DNA of 64,000 nucleotides, from contig CAWELN010000025.1 of NCBI GenBank assembly GCA_963809795.1, positions 72,492-136,491 of the forward strand, written 5' to 3'. The DNA is from DASUAS01 sp963809795 (GTDB lineage: Bacteria; Actinomycetota; Acidimicrobiia; IMCC26256; DASPTH01). The notes beneath the pieces are model-generated. The model had not been told where the DNA came from. It worked only from the letters and a program-made list of their open reading frames with translations, and searched no databases. Below, one piece after another: positions 25,676 through 34,685 of this stretch; positions within the stretch are counted from its first letter, which is position 1, and every line of letters begins with the position of its first letter. The translations under genes were made by a program, and so were the position numbers.

Positions 25676-27457
25676 CTACTCGCGGTAGAAGGCCGCGATC
25701 TCGTTCGCGTACTTGGCCGCGATGCCGCGGCGCTTCAGCTTCATCGTCGGAGTGAGCTCCTCGGAGTCGGGCAGCCACTCGTGCGGGAGCACGGTGAACG
25801 CGCGCACTGCCTCCGCGTGGGAGAAGCGCTCGTTGGCGACGTCGACCTCGCGCGCGACCTCCGCCCGGACCACCGGGTCCTCCGCCAGCTCGGCCAGCGT
25901 CGAGCCGGTCGCACCGTGGCCGAGCGCCCACGCGGGCGCGACGTCGGGATCGAGCACGAGCAGCGCGGCGATGAAGGGCTCACCGTCGCCCACGACGCAC
26001 GCCTGGCCGATGAGCGGTTGTGCCTTCAGCGCGGCCTCGACGTTCGCCGGTGACACGTTCTTGCCGCCCGCGGTGATGATGAGCTCCTTCTTGCGGTCGA
26101 CGATGCGCAGGTAGCCCTCGCCGTCCAGCGTGCCGATGTCGCCGGTGTGGAGCCAGCCGTCGGCGTCGAGCGCCTCCGCGGTGCGCTCGGGATCGTCGAG
26201 GTACCCGCGGAAGACGTTGCCGCCGCGGCCGAGCACCTCGCCGTCGTCGGCGAGCCGCAGCTCCATGCCGGGGATGGCGCGCCCCACGGTGCCCGGCTTC
26301 ACCCGCACCGGGTCCCACGTCATCGGCCCCGTCGACTCGGACAGGCCGTACAGCTCCGACAGCGGCACCCCGGCGCTGCGGAAGAACTGGAGCACCTCGA
26401 CGGGGATGGGCGCGGCCGCGGTCACCGCGATCCGCAGCTCGTCGAGCCCGAGCAGCTGCCGGGCCGGCCGCAGCGACTCGGCGTCGACGCGTTCGTACTC
26501 CGCGGTCAGTTGCACGGACAGCGCCTCACCGCGCGCGCGATGCTCCGCGACCCGCGCGCCGACCTCGAGCGCCTGCGCGAACACCTCGGCGCGACCGGCA
26601 TCGGCGGCGAGCACGGCCTGCACCGCGCTGTGGATCTTCTCGAACGTGCGCGGCACACCGAAGAGGATCTGCGGTCGCGTCTCGGCGAGCAGCGCGCCGA
26701 GGAGACGGATGTCGGCGCACGTCGTCACTTCGTAGGCGAACGCGATCCCGCCGTAGTGGGTGGTGATGCGCTCGGCGATGTGGGCCATCGGGAGGTACGA
26801 CACGATGCGTGAGCGGTCGAGCGCGAAGCCGAGTGCCGCGCGGAGGCTGTCGACCGTCCAGCAGATGTTGTGGTGATCGAGCATCACGCCCTTGGGCGGT
26901 CCCGTGGTGCCCGACGTGTAGATGATCGTGGCGAGGTCGTCGGGCGCGGCGGTGGCGGCCGCCCGCTCGAGGTCGAGGGGCGCGCCGGCGAGCAGGTCGT
27001 CCCACTGCTCGACACCGGGATGGTCGACGGGTTCGATGACGACGACGTGACGCAGGCCGGGCAGGTCGGCCCGCGCCTCGAGGATCCGGGCCAGGTACCC
27101 GGCGTCCTCCACGATGGCCACCGACGCCCGGGCGTGGCCGGCGAGGTACCGGATCTGGTCCGGCGACGACGAGTTGTAGATCGAGATCGGCGTCGCCCCC
27201 AGCAGCAGGACCCCCATGTCGGCGACGTGGAACTCGGGCCGGTTGCCGATGAGCATCACGACCCGGTCCCCGTGGGCCACGCCCAGCGCCCCGAGGGCCG
27301 CGGCGAGCCGGGTGGCCCGGTCGGCGTACTCGCCGAAGGTCAGCTGGCGGAATTCGTCGCCGGCCTTCTCGCGGATCGCCACCTCGCCGGCCCACTGGTC
27401 GACGGTGGCGAGGAACCGGGCCGGGATCGTGTCTTCCACGGGCGTCACGTTATCCAC
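25676..27457 (-). CDS. Long-chain fatty-acid-CoA ligase (AMP-binding)
   Basis: 593 residues from a GTG at 27455-27457; a GTG three codons downstream gives TPVEDTIPARF and is an equally good start. Adenylate-forming enzyme: IIYTSGTTGPPKGVMLDHHN (ATP/AMP loop), SYLPMAHIAER, ELYGLSESTGPM, WLHTGDIGTLDGEGYLRIVDRKKELI and GGKNVSPANVE with the catalytic lysine. It matches the bacterial FadD15-like group that activates long-chain fatty acids. Convergent with the degenerate GGDEF gene, 1 base apart. Confidence 0.92.
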   Translation of the reverse strand: MDNVTPVEDTIPARFLATVDQWAGEVAIREKAGDEFRQLTFGEYADRATRLAAALGALGVAHGDRVVMLIGNRPEFHVADMGVLLLGATPISIYNSSSPDQIRYLAGHARASVAIVEDAGYLARILEARADLPGLRHVVVIEPVDHPGVEQWDDLLAGAPLDLERAAATAAPDDLATIIYTSGTTGPPKGVMLDHHNICWTVDSLRAALGFALDRSRIVSYLPMAHIAERITTHYGGIAFAYEVTTCADIRLLGALLAETRPQILFGVPRTFEKIHSAVQAVLAADAGRAEVFAQALEVGARVAEHRARGEALSVQLTAEYERVDAESLRPARQLLGLDELRIAVTAAAPIPVEVLQFFRSAGVPLSELYGLSESTGPMTWDPVRVKPGTVGRAIPGMELRLADDGEVLGRGGNVFRGYLDDPERTAEALDADGWLHTGDIGTLDGEGYLRIVDRKKELIITAGGKNVSPANVEAALKAQPLIGQACVVGDGEPFIAALLVLDPDVAPAWALGHGATGSTLAELAEDPVVRAEVAREVDVANERFSHAEAVRAFTVLPHEWLPDSEELTPTMKLKRRGIAAKYANEIAAFYRE

Positions 27458-27526
27458 AAGTGGAGGTGGAGAACTGGCCTGCGTGGGTGGAAAACCTCGC
27501 GGAGATGGGGAATACTGGCGGGCAGC

Positions 27527-27624
27527 TCGTCCCGAGGAGATCGTTGGGGCGCCGCCACCGTGCGGGCTTCTCTACGCCGACTCTCCTCGGGACGAACTCT
27601 CGTGCGGGCTCAACAATCCCGCAC
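27527..27624 (+). ncRNA. Candidate structured 5' leader RNA upstream of the cell-wall hydrolase
   Basis: A perfect 14-bp stem (27527-27540 with 27582-27595) encloses a 41-base loop. Downstream, GTGCGGG (27602-27608) pairs with CCCGCAC (27618-27624). The same GTGCGGG also occurs inside the first loop (27560-27566), so the CCCGCAC strand can pair with either copy: two mutually exclusive folds, as in riboswitches and attenuators. It ends 19 bases before the start codon. I do not recognise a known riboswitch class. Secretion/cell-wall genes in actinobacteria are often behind such leaders. Confidence 0.45.
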
Positions 27625-27643
27625 CCCCCGCCGATAGACGGGC

Positions 27644-28858
27644 ATGCAGTTGCGCCGCGCACTCGTCGCGGGTGCGCTGGTCACTGCTTTCCTCGTCCCG
27701 GCCACCGCGGGATTCGCCCAGGAGTCGCCGTCGACCACCACCTCGTCGACGACCACCACCACGTCGACGACCACCACCACCACGACCACCACCCCGCCGT
27801 CCACGAGCGCGCCCGGCTCGACGACGCCGAAGCCCGATCCCGACGCCTTCGCCGCCCTGGCCAACCAGGTCAGCCAGAACCAGGCGATGCTCACGCAGCT
27901 CACCGCCCAGGTCGCGGCGGCCACCCAGAAGCTGGCCGCGCTCGGCGCCGAGATCGACGCCACGCAGCAGAAGCTCGACGCCACCCGCGCCGAGATGGAA
28001 CGGCTCAGGCAGATCGTGCGCGACCGCGCCGCGTACATGTACCAGCACGCCGACACGCCGAGCACCGCGGTGGTCGACATCCAGCACGTCGTCGACATCT
28101 CGGCAGGCAAGAAGTACGCGGAGTCGGCGACCCAGACCGACGGCACGAGGATCAGCGACCTCGCGCGAGCGTCCGCACAGCTCGACCAGCACCGCGCGGA
28201 GCTGGAGAACGCGCGCGCGCAGCAGGAACAGGAGAAGGCTCGGCTCGACGAGGCGACGGCCGCGCTCGAGGCGTTGACCGCGCACCAGAAGAAGTTGCTC
28301 GACCAGGCCGGCGCGGTGCCGGTGATGGGCGACGCCGAGCTCACCGCGGCCGAGATCACCGCGTGGTTCGAGGCGCGCGGCGCGAAGTACCGGCTCGCCG
28401 GTGGCATGCCGATCGGCGACCTCGTGCAGATCTACATGGACGAGGGCAAGGCCGAGCACGTCCGCCCGGAGCTCGCCTTCGCCCAGTCGATCATCGAAAC
28501 CGGCTCGTTCGGCAACGCCCTCGACAACAACTACGCCGGCATCGGCGCCTGCGACAGCTGCCAGGGCGAACCCGCGTTCCCCACCCCGCGCGACGGGGTC
28601 CGGGGCCAGATCCAGCTGCTGCGCAACTACGCCGACCCGGCCTCACGGGCGGCGAACCTGGCCAACCCGCCGTCGCCCACGATCTACGGCAGCGATCCGG
28701 TGCGCGCCGCGCAGTCCTACGACACCTTCTTCGCCAAGGGCCGCACCCCGACGTGGAACGTCATGGGCAACGGCAACTGGGCCACCGACCCGGGGTACGC
28801 GCAGAAGGTGCTCACGGTGTACTTCCAGATGGTGAGCTACGCCGCGAAGCACAGCTGA
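27644..28858 (+). CDS. Secreted coiled-coil peptidoglycan hydrolase (glucosaminidase-like)
   Basis: 404 residues. Signal peptide (1-26, cleaving near GFAQES), a Thr/Ser-rich linker of about 45 residues encoded by ACC repeats, a long coiled coil (about 70-230; SQNQAMLTQLTAQVAAATQKLA and later EQEKARLDEATAALEAL) as in PcsB/RipC-type proteins, then a C-terminal lysozyme-like glucosaminidase domain with the catalytic Glu in FAQSIIETGSFGNALDNNYAGI. It probably cleaves glycan strands during growth or division, with the coiled coil linking to an FtsEX-type partner not seen here. A candidate regulatory leader precedes it. Confidence 0.82.
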   Translation: MQLRRALVAGALVTAFLVPATAGFAQESPSTTTSSTTTTTSTTTTTTTTTPPSTSAPGSTTPKPDPDAFAALANQVSQNQAMLTQLTAQVAAATQKLAALGAEIDATQQKLDATRAEMERLRQIVRDRAAYMYQHADTPSTAVVDIQHVVDISAGKKYAESATQTDGTRISDLARASAQLDQHRAELENARAQQEQEKARLDEATAALEALTAHQKKLLDQAGAVPVMGDAELTAAEITAWFEARGAKYRLAGGMPIGDLVQIYMDEGKAEHVRPELAFAQSIIETGSFGNALDNNYAGIGACDSCQGEPAFPTPRDGVRGQIQLLRNYADPASRAANLANPPSPTIYGSDPVRAAQSYDTFFAKGRTPTWNVMGNGNWATDPGYAQKVLTVYFQMVSYAAKHS

Positions 28859-28861
28859 CCG

Positions 28862-29269
28862 TCATCGGCGCCGACGGCTGCCTCCCGGCCGAAGCTGCTG
28901 ACGCAGTCGCGCACGTGGACGACGGGGTGGGGTGACACTGTTGGAGTCGCGTGGCGACGTGCGCCCGAACACCCGGTGACCGCCGATCGCGTGGGGCAGG
29001 GCGTCGCGGCCGTGCTGGGTGAGGGCGTAGAGGCGGCGGCGCGGGCGGCCGTTCGCGGTGGCGATGTCCTGGTCCTCCCACCAGCGGTCGACGAGGCCGA
29101 GCTCGGTCAGCCGGCGCAACGACCGGTACACGGTGATCTTCGGGACCCGCAGGCGATCGGCGAGCTGCAGCCCGTAGAACGACGCCTCGCCGGACCGGTG
29201 CCGGCGCGAGCCCTCGGAGAGGACGCGGGCGTCGAGCTCGAAGACGTACCCCGGCCTCGGCTTCGCCAT
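28862..29269 (-). CDS. PadR-like winged-helix transcriptional regulator
   Basis: 135 residues. Winged helix with EASFYGLQLADRLRVPKITVYRSLRRLTELGLV and a GRPRRRLYALTQHGRDAL wing, typical of PadR. The last 35 residues are Arg/Pro-rich without family similarity and may come from a frameshift or a missed earlier stop. Ends 4 bases from the convergent hydrolase gene. Targets unknown. Confidence 0.72.
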   Translation of the reverse strand: MAKPRPGYVFELDARVLSEGSRRHRSGEASFYGLQLADRLRVPKITVYRSLRRLTELGLVDRWWEDQDIATANGRPRRRLYALTQHGRDALPHAIGGHRVFGRTSPRDSNSVTPPRRPRARLRQQLRPGGSRRRR

Positions 29270-29352
29270 GACGCCCTCCCGAAGATTCCGTCGCGTTGTT
29301 CGCTCCTAGGAACCGATAAGACGACGGAATTCTCGAGGTGTCTCGGGCTCGC

Positions 29353-30449
29353 TCAAAAGAGCTGGGTGAAGCAGCGGTCGTCGATGGTGCCGAGCACGAG
29401 GTCGCGATAGATGCCCTGGATCATGGTGCGTCCGAGCTCCGACCACTCCCGCGCCGCCGGCGCGGCCACGCGGCGCATCACCTGCGTGTAGCCCCCCTCG
29501 TAGACGCGGTACTCGGCCCACGCGCCGGGATAGTCCTTGGTGCAGGCCACCTCGACGCAGGGCACCTCGCGCGCCCGCGGGTCGCGCACCACGTGGTTGC
29601 TGTGGGTGTGGCCGCTGAGGTAGCCGACGATGTTCTCGCGCCGGGCGATGAGCGCGAGCAGCGCCTCGTGGTCGGCAGGCGACAGGCCGTAGTTCGGATC
29701 CGGGTTGAAGCTCGGATGGTGCGCGAACACGAGCACCGGGTCGGGGGTCCCGGCGGCCAGCTCGTCGAGCCAGGCGCGCTGCGCGAGCGGCAGCACGCCA
29801 CCGACGTGCCCCGGCATCGTCGTGTCGAGCACCGCGAGCATCACTCCCTCGAGCCGGACCGCGTACGGCGCGTCGCATCGCGCCAGCTGCGGGTCGCGGA
29901 TGGCGTCGTGGTTCCCGCGGACGTGGTGCATCCGCGCGCCGAGCCGCCCGTAGCAGGCGCGGAACGCGTCGTACTGCTCCTCGCGCCCGGAGTCGGTGAG
30001 GTCGCCCTTGACCACGACCGCGTCGGGGTCGAGGGCCAGCATCTCGTCGACGACGGCGCCGTTCATGACCTCCGGATACGGGCGGGCGCCGGGCGCGCTG
30101 CGCAGGATGGGGCCGATGGCGTCGGTCGCGGGGTCGCCGGTGCGGCCGCACTCCGTCTCGCCGAAGTGCACGTCGTTGGCGGTCGCGAGGGTGGCGAGGA
30201 GCCGCCCCGCAGGCTGCACCAACGTGCGCACCCGGGCCGGGAGCCAGCGGTCGGCCGGCGTGCCGTCGACCCGAGCGGGTACTCGGTGTCGGCGGCGAGA
30301 CCGGTGACCCGGGCGGTGTGGTGCGGCCCGGTGGTCACCACCTCGGCGTCGCCGACGCGCGTGCGCACCTCGGCACCCGGCTCGGTGGTGAACGTCACCA
30401 CCACTTCGTCGGGGCCCACGCTCATGAGCTCGGCGTGGGCCACCGCCAT
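29353..30449 (-). CDS. Calcineurin-like metallophosphoesterase, split by a frameshift
   Basis: Two frames together make one protein of about 365 residues. From the ATG at 30447-30449 a fibronectin-like N-terminal domain runs (MAVAHAELMSVGPDEVVVTF to LAADTEYP); it then loses frame at about 30277, and the next frame resumes with RVDGTPADRWLPARVRTLVQP and the phosphoesterase: TANDVHFGE, VVKGDLTDSG, VRGNHD, LVFAHHPSF and LSGHTHSNH, all metal ligands present. One missing C in a GC-rich stretch explains the break. Ends LGTIDDRCFTQLF at 29353. Likely an extracellular or cytoplasmic phosphatase of the cyclic-AMP-phosphodiesterase/purple-acid type. Confidence 0.78.
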
Positions 30450-30451
30450 GG

Positions 30452-30676
30452 TCAGGCGCGACTGCGGCGGCCGATGCGACCGGACAGTCGCCACGGGCCC
30501 CGCTGCAGGCCCGCGCGGTGGGACCGCAGGCGGGCGGCGCGCACCCATTCGTGCAGCGTGTCGTCGCCGCCGTCGTCACTGACGACCGGCGGCTCGAGCG
30601 AGGCGATGGCGGCCAGGATGGCGGCGATCTCCTCGGGGGTCGCGTCCGGCGACACCGAGCGGAGGCGGGCGGACAC
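30452..30676 (-). CDS. accE: Acyl-CoA carboxylase epsilon subunit
   Basis: 74 residues from a GTG at 30674-30676 that overlaps the carboxyltransferase stop. The RSVSPDATPEEIAAILAAIA start and WRLSGRIGRRSRA end match the small epsilon subunits found with actinobacterial propionyl/acetyl-CoA carboxylases, which stabilise the alpha-beta complex. Overlap with the beta gene supports this. Confidence 0.87.
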   Translation of the reverse strand: MSARLRSVSPDATPEEIAAILAAIASLEPPVVSDDGGDDTLHEWVRAARLRSHRAGLQRGPWRLSGRIGRRSRA

Positions 30677-32313
30677 TAGAGCGGCACGTTCCCGTGCTTG
30701 CGCGACGGCATCTGCTCGCGCTTGGTGCGCAGCATCGCCAACGACCGGGCGAGCACCCTGCGCGTCTCACGCGGATCGATCACGTCGTCGACGTAGCCGC
30801 GCTCGGCCGCCACGTAGGGATTCGCGAAGCGCTCCTCGTACTCCGCGATGAGCTCGGTCCGCTTGGTCTCGACGTCGTCGGCGGCCTCGAGCTCCTTCCG
30901 GTGGATCAGGTTGACCGCGCCCGGCGCGCCCATCACCGCCACCTCGGCCGAGGGCCAGGCGAACGCGAGGTCGGCACCGATCGACTTCGAGTTCATGACG
31001 ACGTATGCGCCGCCGTAGGCCTTCCGGGTGATGATCTGCACCCGGGGAACGGTGGATTCGCAGTACGCGTACAGCAGCTTGGCGCCGTGACGGATGATCC
31101 CGCCGTACTCCTGGTCGGTGCCGGGCAGGAACCCGGGCACGTCGACGAAGGTCACGAGCGGAACGTTGAACGCATCGCACGTGCGCACGAAACGGGCCGC
31201 CTTCTCGGACGCGTCGATGTCGAGTGTGCCTGCGAGGTTCGACGGCTGGTTCCCGACGATGCCGATCGCGTGGCCGTCGATGCGCGCGAAACCGCAGACG
31301 ATGTTCATCGCCCACAGCGCGTTCACCTCGAAGAACTCGCCGTCGTCGACGACCTCGGCGATGACCTTCTTCATGTCGTAGGGCTTGTTCGGCGCGTCGG
31401 GGATCAGATCGATGATGCCGTCGCACGAACGGTCGGGCGGATCCTCCGATTCGTAGTACGGCGGGTCCTCCAGATTGTTGGCGGGGAGGAACGAGAGCAG
31501 GTAGCGCACCTGGGCGAGCGCGGTGGCCTCGTCGTCGTAGACGAAGGCGGCCACACCCGACTTCGCCGCGTGGGTGAGCGCGCCGCCGAGCTCCTCCTGG
31601 GTGACGTCCTCGCCGGTGACCGTCTTCACGACGTCGGGCCCCGTGATGAACATGTGCGAGGTGCCCTTCACCATCACCACGAAGTCGGTGAGCGCGGGCG
31701 AGTACACCGCCCCGCCGGCGCAGGGCCCGAGGATCACGCTGATCTGCGGGATCACCCCGGACGCCTTCACGTTGCGGGAGAAGATGCCGCCGTAGGCGTC
31801 GAGCGACACGACGCCCTCCTGGATGCGGGCACCGGCGCCGTCGTTGAGCCCGACCATGGGGGCGCCGACCGACTCGGCGAGGTCCATGACCTTGTGGATC
31901 TTCTCGGCGAACACCTCGCCGAGCGCGCCGCCGAACACGGTGAAGTCCTGGCTGAACACGAACACCTTGCGGCCGTCGACGGTGCCCCAGCCGGTGACGA
32001 CGCCGTCGGTGAGCGGCCGGGTCGCCTCGATGCCGAACCCGTGCGCCCGATGGCGGGCGAGCATGTCGAGCTCCACGAACGAGCCGGGATCGAGCAGCAG
32101 GTCGATGCGCTCGCGAGCGGTGAGCTTGCCCCGCTTGTGCTGGCGCTCGACCGCCGCGTCGCTCCCCGCGTGGAGCGCCTGCTCCCGCAGCGCCGCGAGC
32201 TGCTCCAGCCGCTCCTCGATCGGGTGCGGCACCGGTCGCGGGCTCGGCGGCTCGTCGCCGTGCGGCGCCTCGGCCTCCACTTGGGTCTGCAGCGCTTCTT
32301 CCTCGGCAGCCAT
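30676..32313 (-). CDS. accD: Acyl-CoA (propionyl-CoA) carboxylase carboxyltransferase beta subunit
   Basis: 545 residues from the ATG at 32311-32313; longer in-frame starts add only low-complexity sequence. Two crotonase-like halves with GKLTARERIDLLLD, GGALGEVFAEKIHKVMDLAE, GGAVYSPALTDF, FVDVPGFLPGTDQE and MGAPGAVNLIHRKEL. It transfers carboxyl from biotin to propionyl- or acetyl-CoA; the biotinylated alpha chain is not in the window. Fits the methylmalonyl/ethylmalonyl-CoA gene set here. The epsilon subunit follows, overlapping. Confidence 0.93.
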   Translation of the reverse strand: MAAEEEALQTQVEAEAPHGDEPPSPRPVPHPIEERLEQLAALREQALHAGSDAAVERQHKRGKLTARERIDLLLDPGSFVELDMLARHRAHGFGIEATRPLTDGVVTGWGTVDGRKVFVFSQDFTVFGGALGEVFAEKIHKVMDLAESVGAPMVGLNDGAGARIQEGVVSLDAYGGIFSRNVKASGVIPQISVILGPCAGGAVYSPALTDFVVMVKGTSHMFITGPDVVKTVTGEDVTQEELGGALTHAAKSGVAAFVYDDEATALAQVRYLLSFLPANNLEDPPYYESEDPPDRSCDGIIDLIPDAPNKPYDMKKVIAEVVDDGEFFEVNALWAMNIVCGFARIDGHAIGIVGNQPSNLAGTLDIDASEKAARFVRTCDAFNVPLVTFVDVPGFLPGTDQEYGGIIRHGAKLLYAYCESTVPRVQIITRKAYGGAYVVMNSKSIGADLAFAWPSAEVAVMGAPGAVNLIHRKELEAADDVETKRTELIAEYEERFANPYVAAERGYVDDVIDPRETRRVLARSLAMLRTKREQMPSRKHGNVPL

Positions 32314-32386
32314 ATGCGCCGAGGTTACCGGCGCGCGGGACGGCCCCGCCGGAGCGGCGGGGCCGTCGTCACGGGTGCGGCAGAGG

Positions 32387-32797
32387 TCAGTTGGTGGCGC
32401 CGGCCTCGATCGGCTCGGGGGCACCGACGTGGATCTCGACCTTGCGGGGCTTCGCCTGCTCGGCCACCGGGATGGTGAGGGTCAGGACACCGGCGTCGTA
32501 GGACGCCTCGAGCCGGTCGGTGTCGAGCGACTCGCCGAGGGTCACCTGGCGGGTGACCGCGCCCTGCGCGCGCTCGCGGACGAGGACCTCGGCACCCTCG
32601 GCCGGTGCCCACGACCGCTCGGCCCGCACGGTGAGGACGTTGCGCTCGACTTCGACGTCGATCGACTCGGGCGAGACGCCGGGCAGATCGAAGCGGAGCT
32701 CGACGTTCTGGTCGTGGCGGACGGCGTCCATCGGCATCCAGCTGCGACGGGCAGCAGGACGGTCGAACGTGCGGAAGGGGTCGTAACGGACGAGCAT
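32387..32797 (-). CDS. Small heat-shock protein (Hsp20/alpha-crystallin)
   Basis: 136 residues from the ATG at 32795-32797 behind a GGAGG site. Alpha-crystallin domain about 35-125: NVELRFDLPGVSPESIDVEVE, VLTVRAER and YDAGVLTLTIPV (the A-x-x-x-n-GVL motif). A holding chaperone that binds unfolding proteins. A HAIR-type inverted repeat 73 bases upstream suggests control by HspR. Confidence 0.93.
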   Translation of the reverse strand: MLVRYDPFRTFDRPAARRSWMPMDAVRHDQNVELRFDLPGVSPESIDVEVERNVLTVRAERSWAPAEGAEVLVRERAQGAVTRQVTLGESLDTDRLEASYDAGVLTLTIPVAEQAKPRKVEIHVGAPEPIEAGATN

Positions 32798-32869
32798 GGC
32801 AAACCTCCAGGTGTGTGGATCTCGCACAACCGGTGGTGCCGACGGGCCTATTCCTCGATTGACAGAAAA

Positions 32870-32890
32870 GTTGAGCGCAGTCCGCTCAAG
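32870..32890 (-). promoter_or_regulatory. HAIR-like (HspR) operator upstream of hsp20
   Basis: TTGAGC at 32871-32876 and GCTCAA at 32884-32889 form a perfect inverted repeat with a 7-base spacer, plus a flanking G at each end. The HspR-associated inverted repeat consensus is CTTGAGT-N7-ACTCAAG; core and spacing match. It lies between hsp20 and the epimerase stop, on the promoter side of hsp20. Confidence 0.65.
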
Positions 32891-33289
32891 TCACTCCTGG
32901 ACCAGCTCGACCAGGGTGCCGAAGGCCCCCTTGGGGTGCACGAACGCCACCGTCGTGCCCCGGCTCCCCGGCCGCGGCTCCTCGTCGATCAGCCGACCGC
33001 CCTCGGCCCGGACCCGCTCGACCGCGGCGGCGCAGTCGTCGACCCGGTAGCCCACGTGGTGGAGGCCCTCCCCCTTGTTCTGGAGGAACTTGGCGACGGT
33101 CGAGTCGTCGCGGATCGGCGTGAGCAGCTGGACGTACGAGTCGGCCACCTTCAGCAGGGCCTCCTCGACACCGTCGCGCTCGACGACCTCACGATGCTCG
33201 ACCTCGACGCCGTAGGTGTCGCGGTAGTACTCGATCGCGGCCTCGAGGTCGTTGACGGCGATGGCGATGTGGTCGATCTCGGTGAGCAT
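32891..33289 (-). CDS. Methylmalonyl-CoA/ethylmalonyl-CoA epimerase (VOC family)
   Basis: 132 residues; the ATG at 33287-33289 overlaps the reductase stop by one base (TGATG) behind a GGAGGA site. VOC fold with metal ligands His in EIDHIAIAV, Gln in SYVQLL, His in GLHHVGYRV and Glu in FGTLVELVQE, as in Mce. It interconverts the (2R)/(2S) forms of methylmalonyl- or ethylmalonyl-CoA. Coupling to crotonyl-CoA carboxylase/reductase places it in the ethylmalonyl-CoA route. Confidence 0.92.
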   Translation of the reverse strand: MLTEIDHIAIAVNDLEAAIEYYRDTYGVEVEHREVVERDGVEEALLKVADSYVQLLTPIRDDSTVAKFLQNKGEGLHHVGYRVDDCAAAVERVRAEGGRLIDEEPRPGSRGTTVAFVHPKGAFGTLVELVQE

Positions 33290-34632
33290 CAGGGGTTCCT
33301 CCGAAAGAGCGTGATCTGGTCGAGGTGCCGCTCGCGGAGCTCGGGGTCGGTCACGCCGAGGCCCTCCTCGGGCGCCAGCACCAGCACTCCGAGCTTGCCC
33401 TCGTGCAGGTTGTGGTGCACCTGGTTGACCGCCTCGGCGACCTCGTCGAAGGGGAAGACGGCCGAGAGGACCGGATGGATCCGGCCCTCCCCGATGAGCC
33501 GGTTCGCCTCCCACGCCTCGCGGTAGTTGGCGAAGTGGCAGCCCTTGAGCGTCTTCTGGTTCATCCAGAGGTAGCGGTTGTCGTACTCGATCATGAATCC
33601 GCTCGTCGCCGCGCAGGTGACGATGGTGCCGCCCCGCGTGCACACGAACACCGACGCGCCCATGGTCGAACGACCAGGGTGCTCGAACACGATGTCGGGA
33701 TCGCGGCCGACGAGCTCCCGGATCCGCTTGCCGAGCCGTCGCCACTCGGCCGGGTCCTGGGTCTGCTCGTCCTTCCAGAACTCGAAGCCCTCGGCCTTGC
33801 GGTCGATCACGTGCTCCACGCCCAGTGCGTGGAGCAGCTCGGCCCGCTCGGGGCTCGACACGACGCCGATCGGCGTGCCGCCGCCGTTGAGCACGTATTG
33901 GCACGCGTACGCGCCGATCCCGCCGCTGGCGCCCCAGATGAGGACGGTCTGGCCCTGTGCCATCTGGGCGCCGTTCGGGCTCACGAGCATCCGGTAGCTG
34001 GTCGAATTGGTGAGCGCGTTGACCGCCGCCTCCTCCCAGGTGAGGTGCGCCGGCTTCGGCATCAGCTGGTTGGCCTTCACCAGGGCGAGCTCGCCGAGCC
34101 CGCCGTAGTTGGTCTCGTAGCCCCAGATGCGCTGGTTGGTGGCGAGCATCGAGTCGTCGTGCGCGCTCGGGTCCTGGTCGTCGACGTGGTTGCAGTGCAC
34201 GGTGACCGGGTCGCCGGGTTGCCAGACCCGCACCGCCGAGCCGACCCGCAGCACGACGCCGGCGGCGTCGCTGCCGACGACGTGGAACGGCTGGTCGTGC
34301 CGGGCGCCCCAGACGCTCTCGCGCCCGAGTCGTTGCAGGAAGCCGAAGGTGGGCAGCGGCTCGAAGATCGACGTCCAGACGGTGTTGAAGTTGATCGACG
34401 ACGCCATCACCGCGACCAGCGCCTCGTCGGGTGCCAGCTCCGGCAACGGGACGTCGTCGAGGTGGAGCGACTTCCGGGGGTCCTTCTGGTCCGACGGCAC
34501 GCCCGCGAACATCTCCTGCTCGTCGGCCCGCACCACCGCACCGCGGTACGAGAGGGGGAGCGGGAGCCCGCCGAGCTCCTCGGCCGTGGCGCCCCGGACG
34601 ATTGCGTCCCGGATGGCGGCGATCTCCGTCAT
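33289..34632 (-). CDS. ccr: Crotonyl-CoA carboxylase/reductase
   Basis: 447 residues from the ATG at 34630-34632 (MTEIAAIRD). Medium-chain reductase fold with the Ccr-specific N-terminus, SSINFNTVWTSIFEPLPTF, VVGSDAAGVVLRVG, IWGYETNYGGLGELALVKANQ, VLIWGASGGIGAYACQYVLNGG (NADPH loop) and RYLWMNQKTLKGCHFANYREA. It reductively carboxylates crotonyl-CoA to ethylmalonyl-CoA, the signature step of the ethylmalonyl-CoA pathway and a source of extender units for polyketides. Followed directly by the epimerase. Divergent from the thiolase. Confidence 0.93.
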   Translation of the reverse strand: MTEIAAIRDAIVRGATAEELGGLPLPLSYRGAVVRADEQEMFAGVPSDQKDPRKSLHLDDVPLPELAPDEALVAVMASSINFNTVWTSIFEPLPTFGFLQRLGRESVWGARHDQPFHVVGSDAAGVVLRVGSAVRVWQPGDPVTVHCNHVDDQDPSAHDDSMLATNQRIWGYETNYGGLGELALVKANQLMPKPAHLTWEEAAVNALTNSTSYRMLVSPNGAQMAQGQTVLIWGASGGIGAYACQYVLNGGGTPIGVVSSPERAELLHALGVEHVIDRKAEGFEFWKDEQTQDPAEWRRLGKRIRELVGRDPDIVFEHPGRSTMGASVFVCTRGGTIVTCAATSGFMIEYDNRYLWMNQKTLKGCHFANYREAWEANRLIGEGRIHPVLSAVFPFDEVAEAVNQVHHNLHEGKLGVLVLAPEEGLGVTDPELRERHLDQITLFRRNP

Positions 34633-34685
34633 GGCGGGCGACGGTACCATCGCGGGTCGATTGCCACTCTTTCGGGGGGTTTCCC

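Noticed and set aside
27726..27800. ACC/GTC trinucleotide-rich stretch as a CRISPR array or satellite
   Set aside because: It is in frame and codes for a Thr/Ser-rich linker after a signal peptide; there are no unit repeats with unique spacers.
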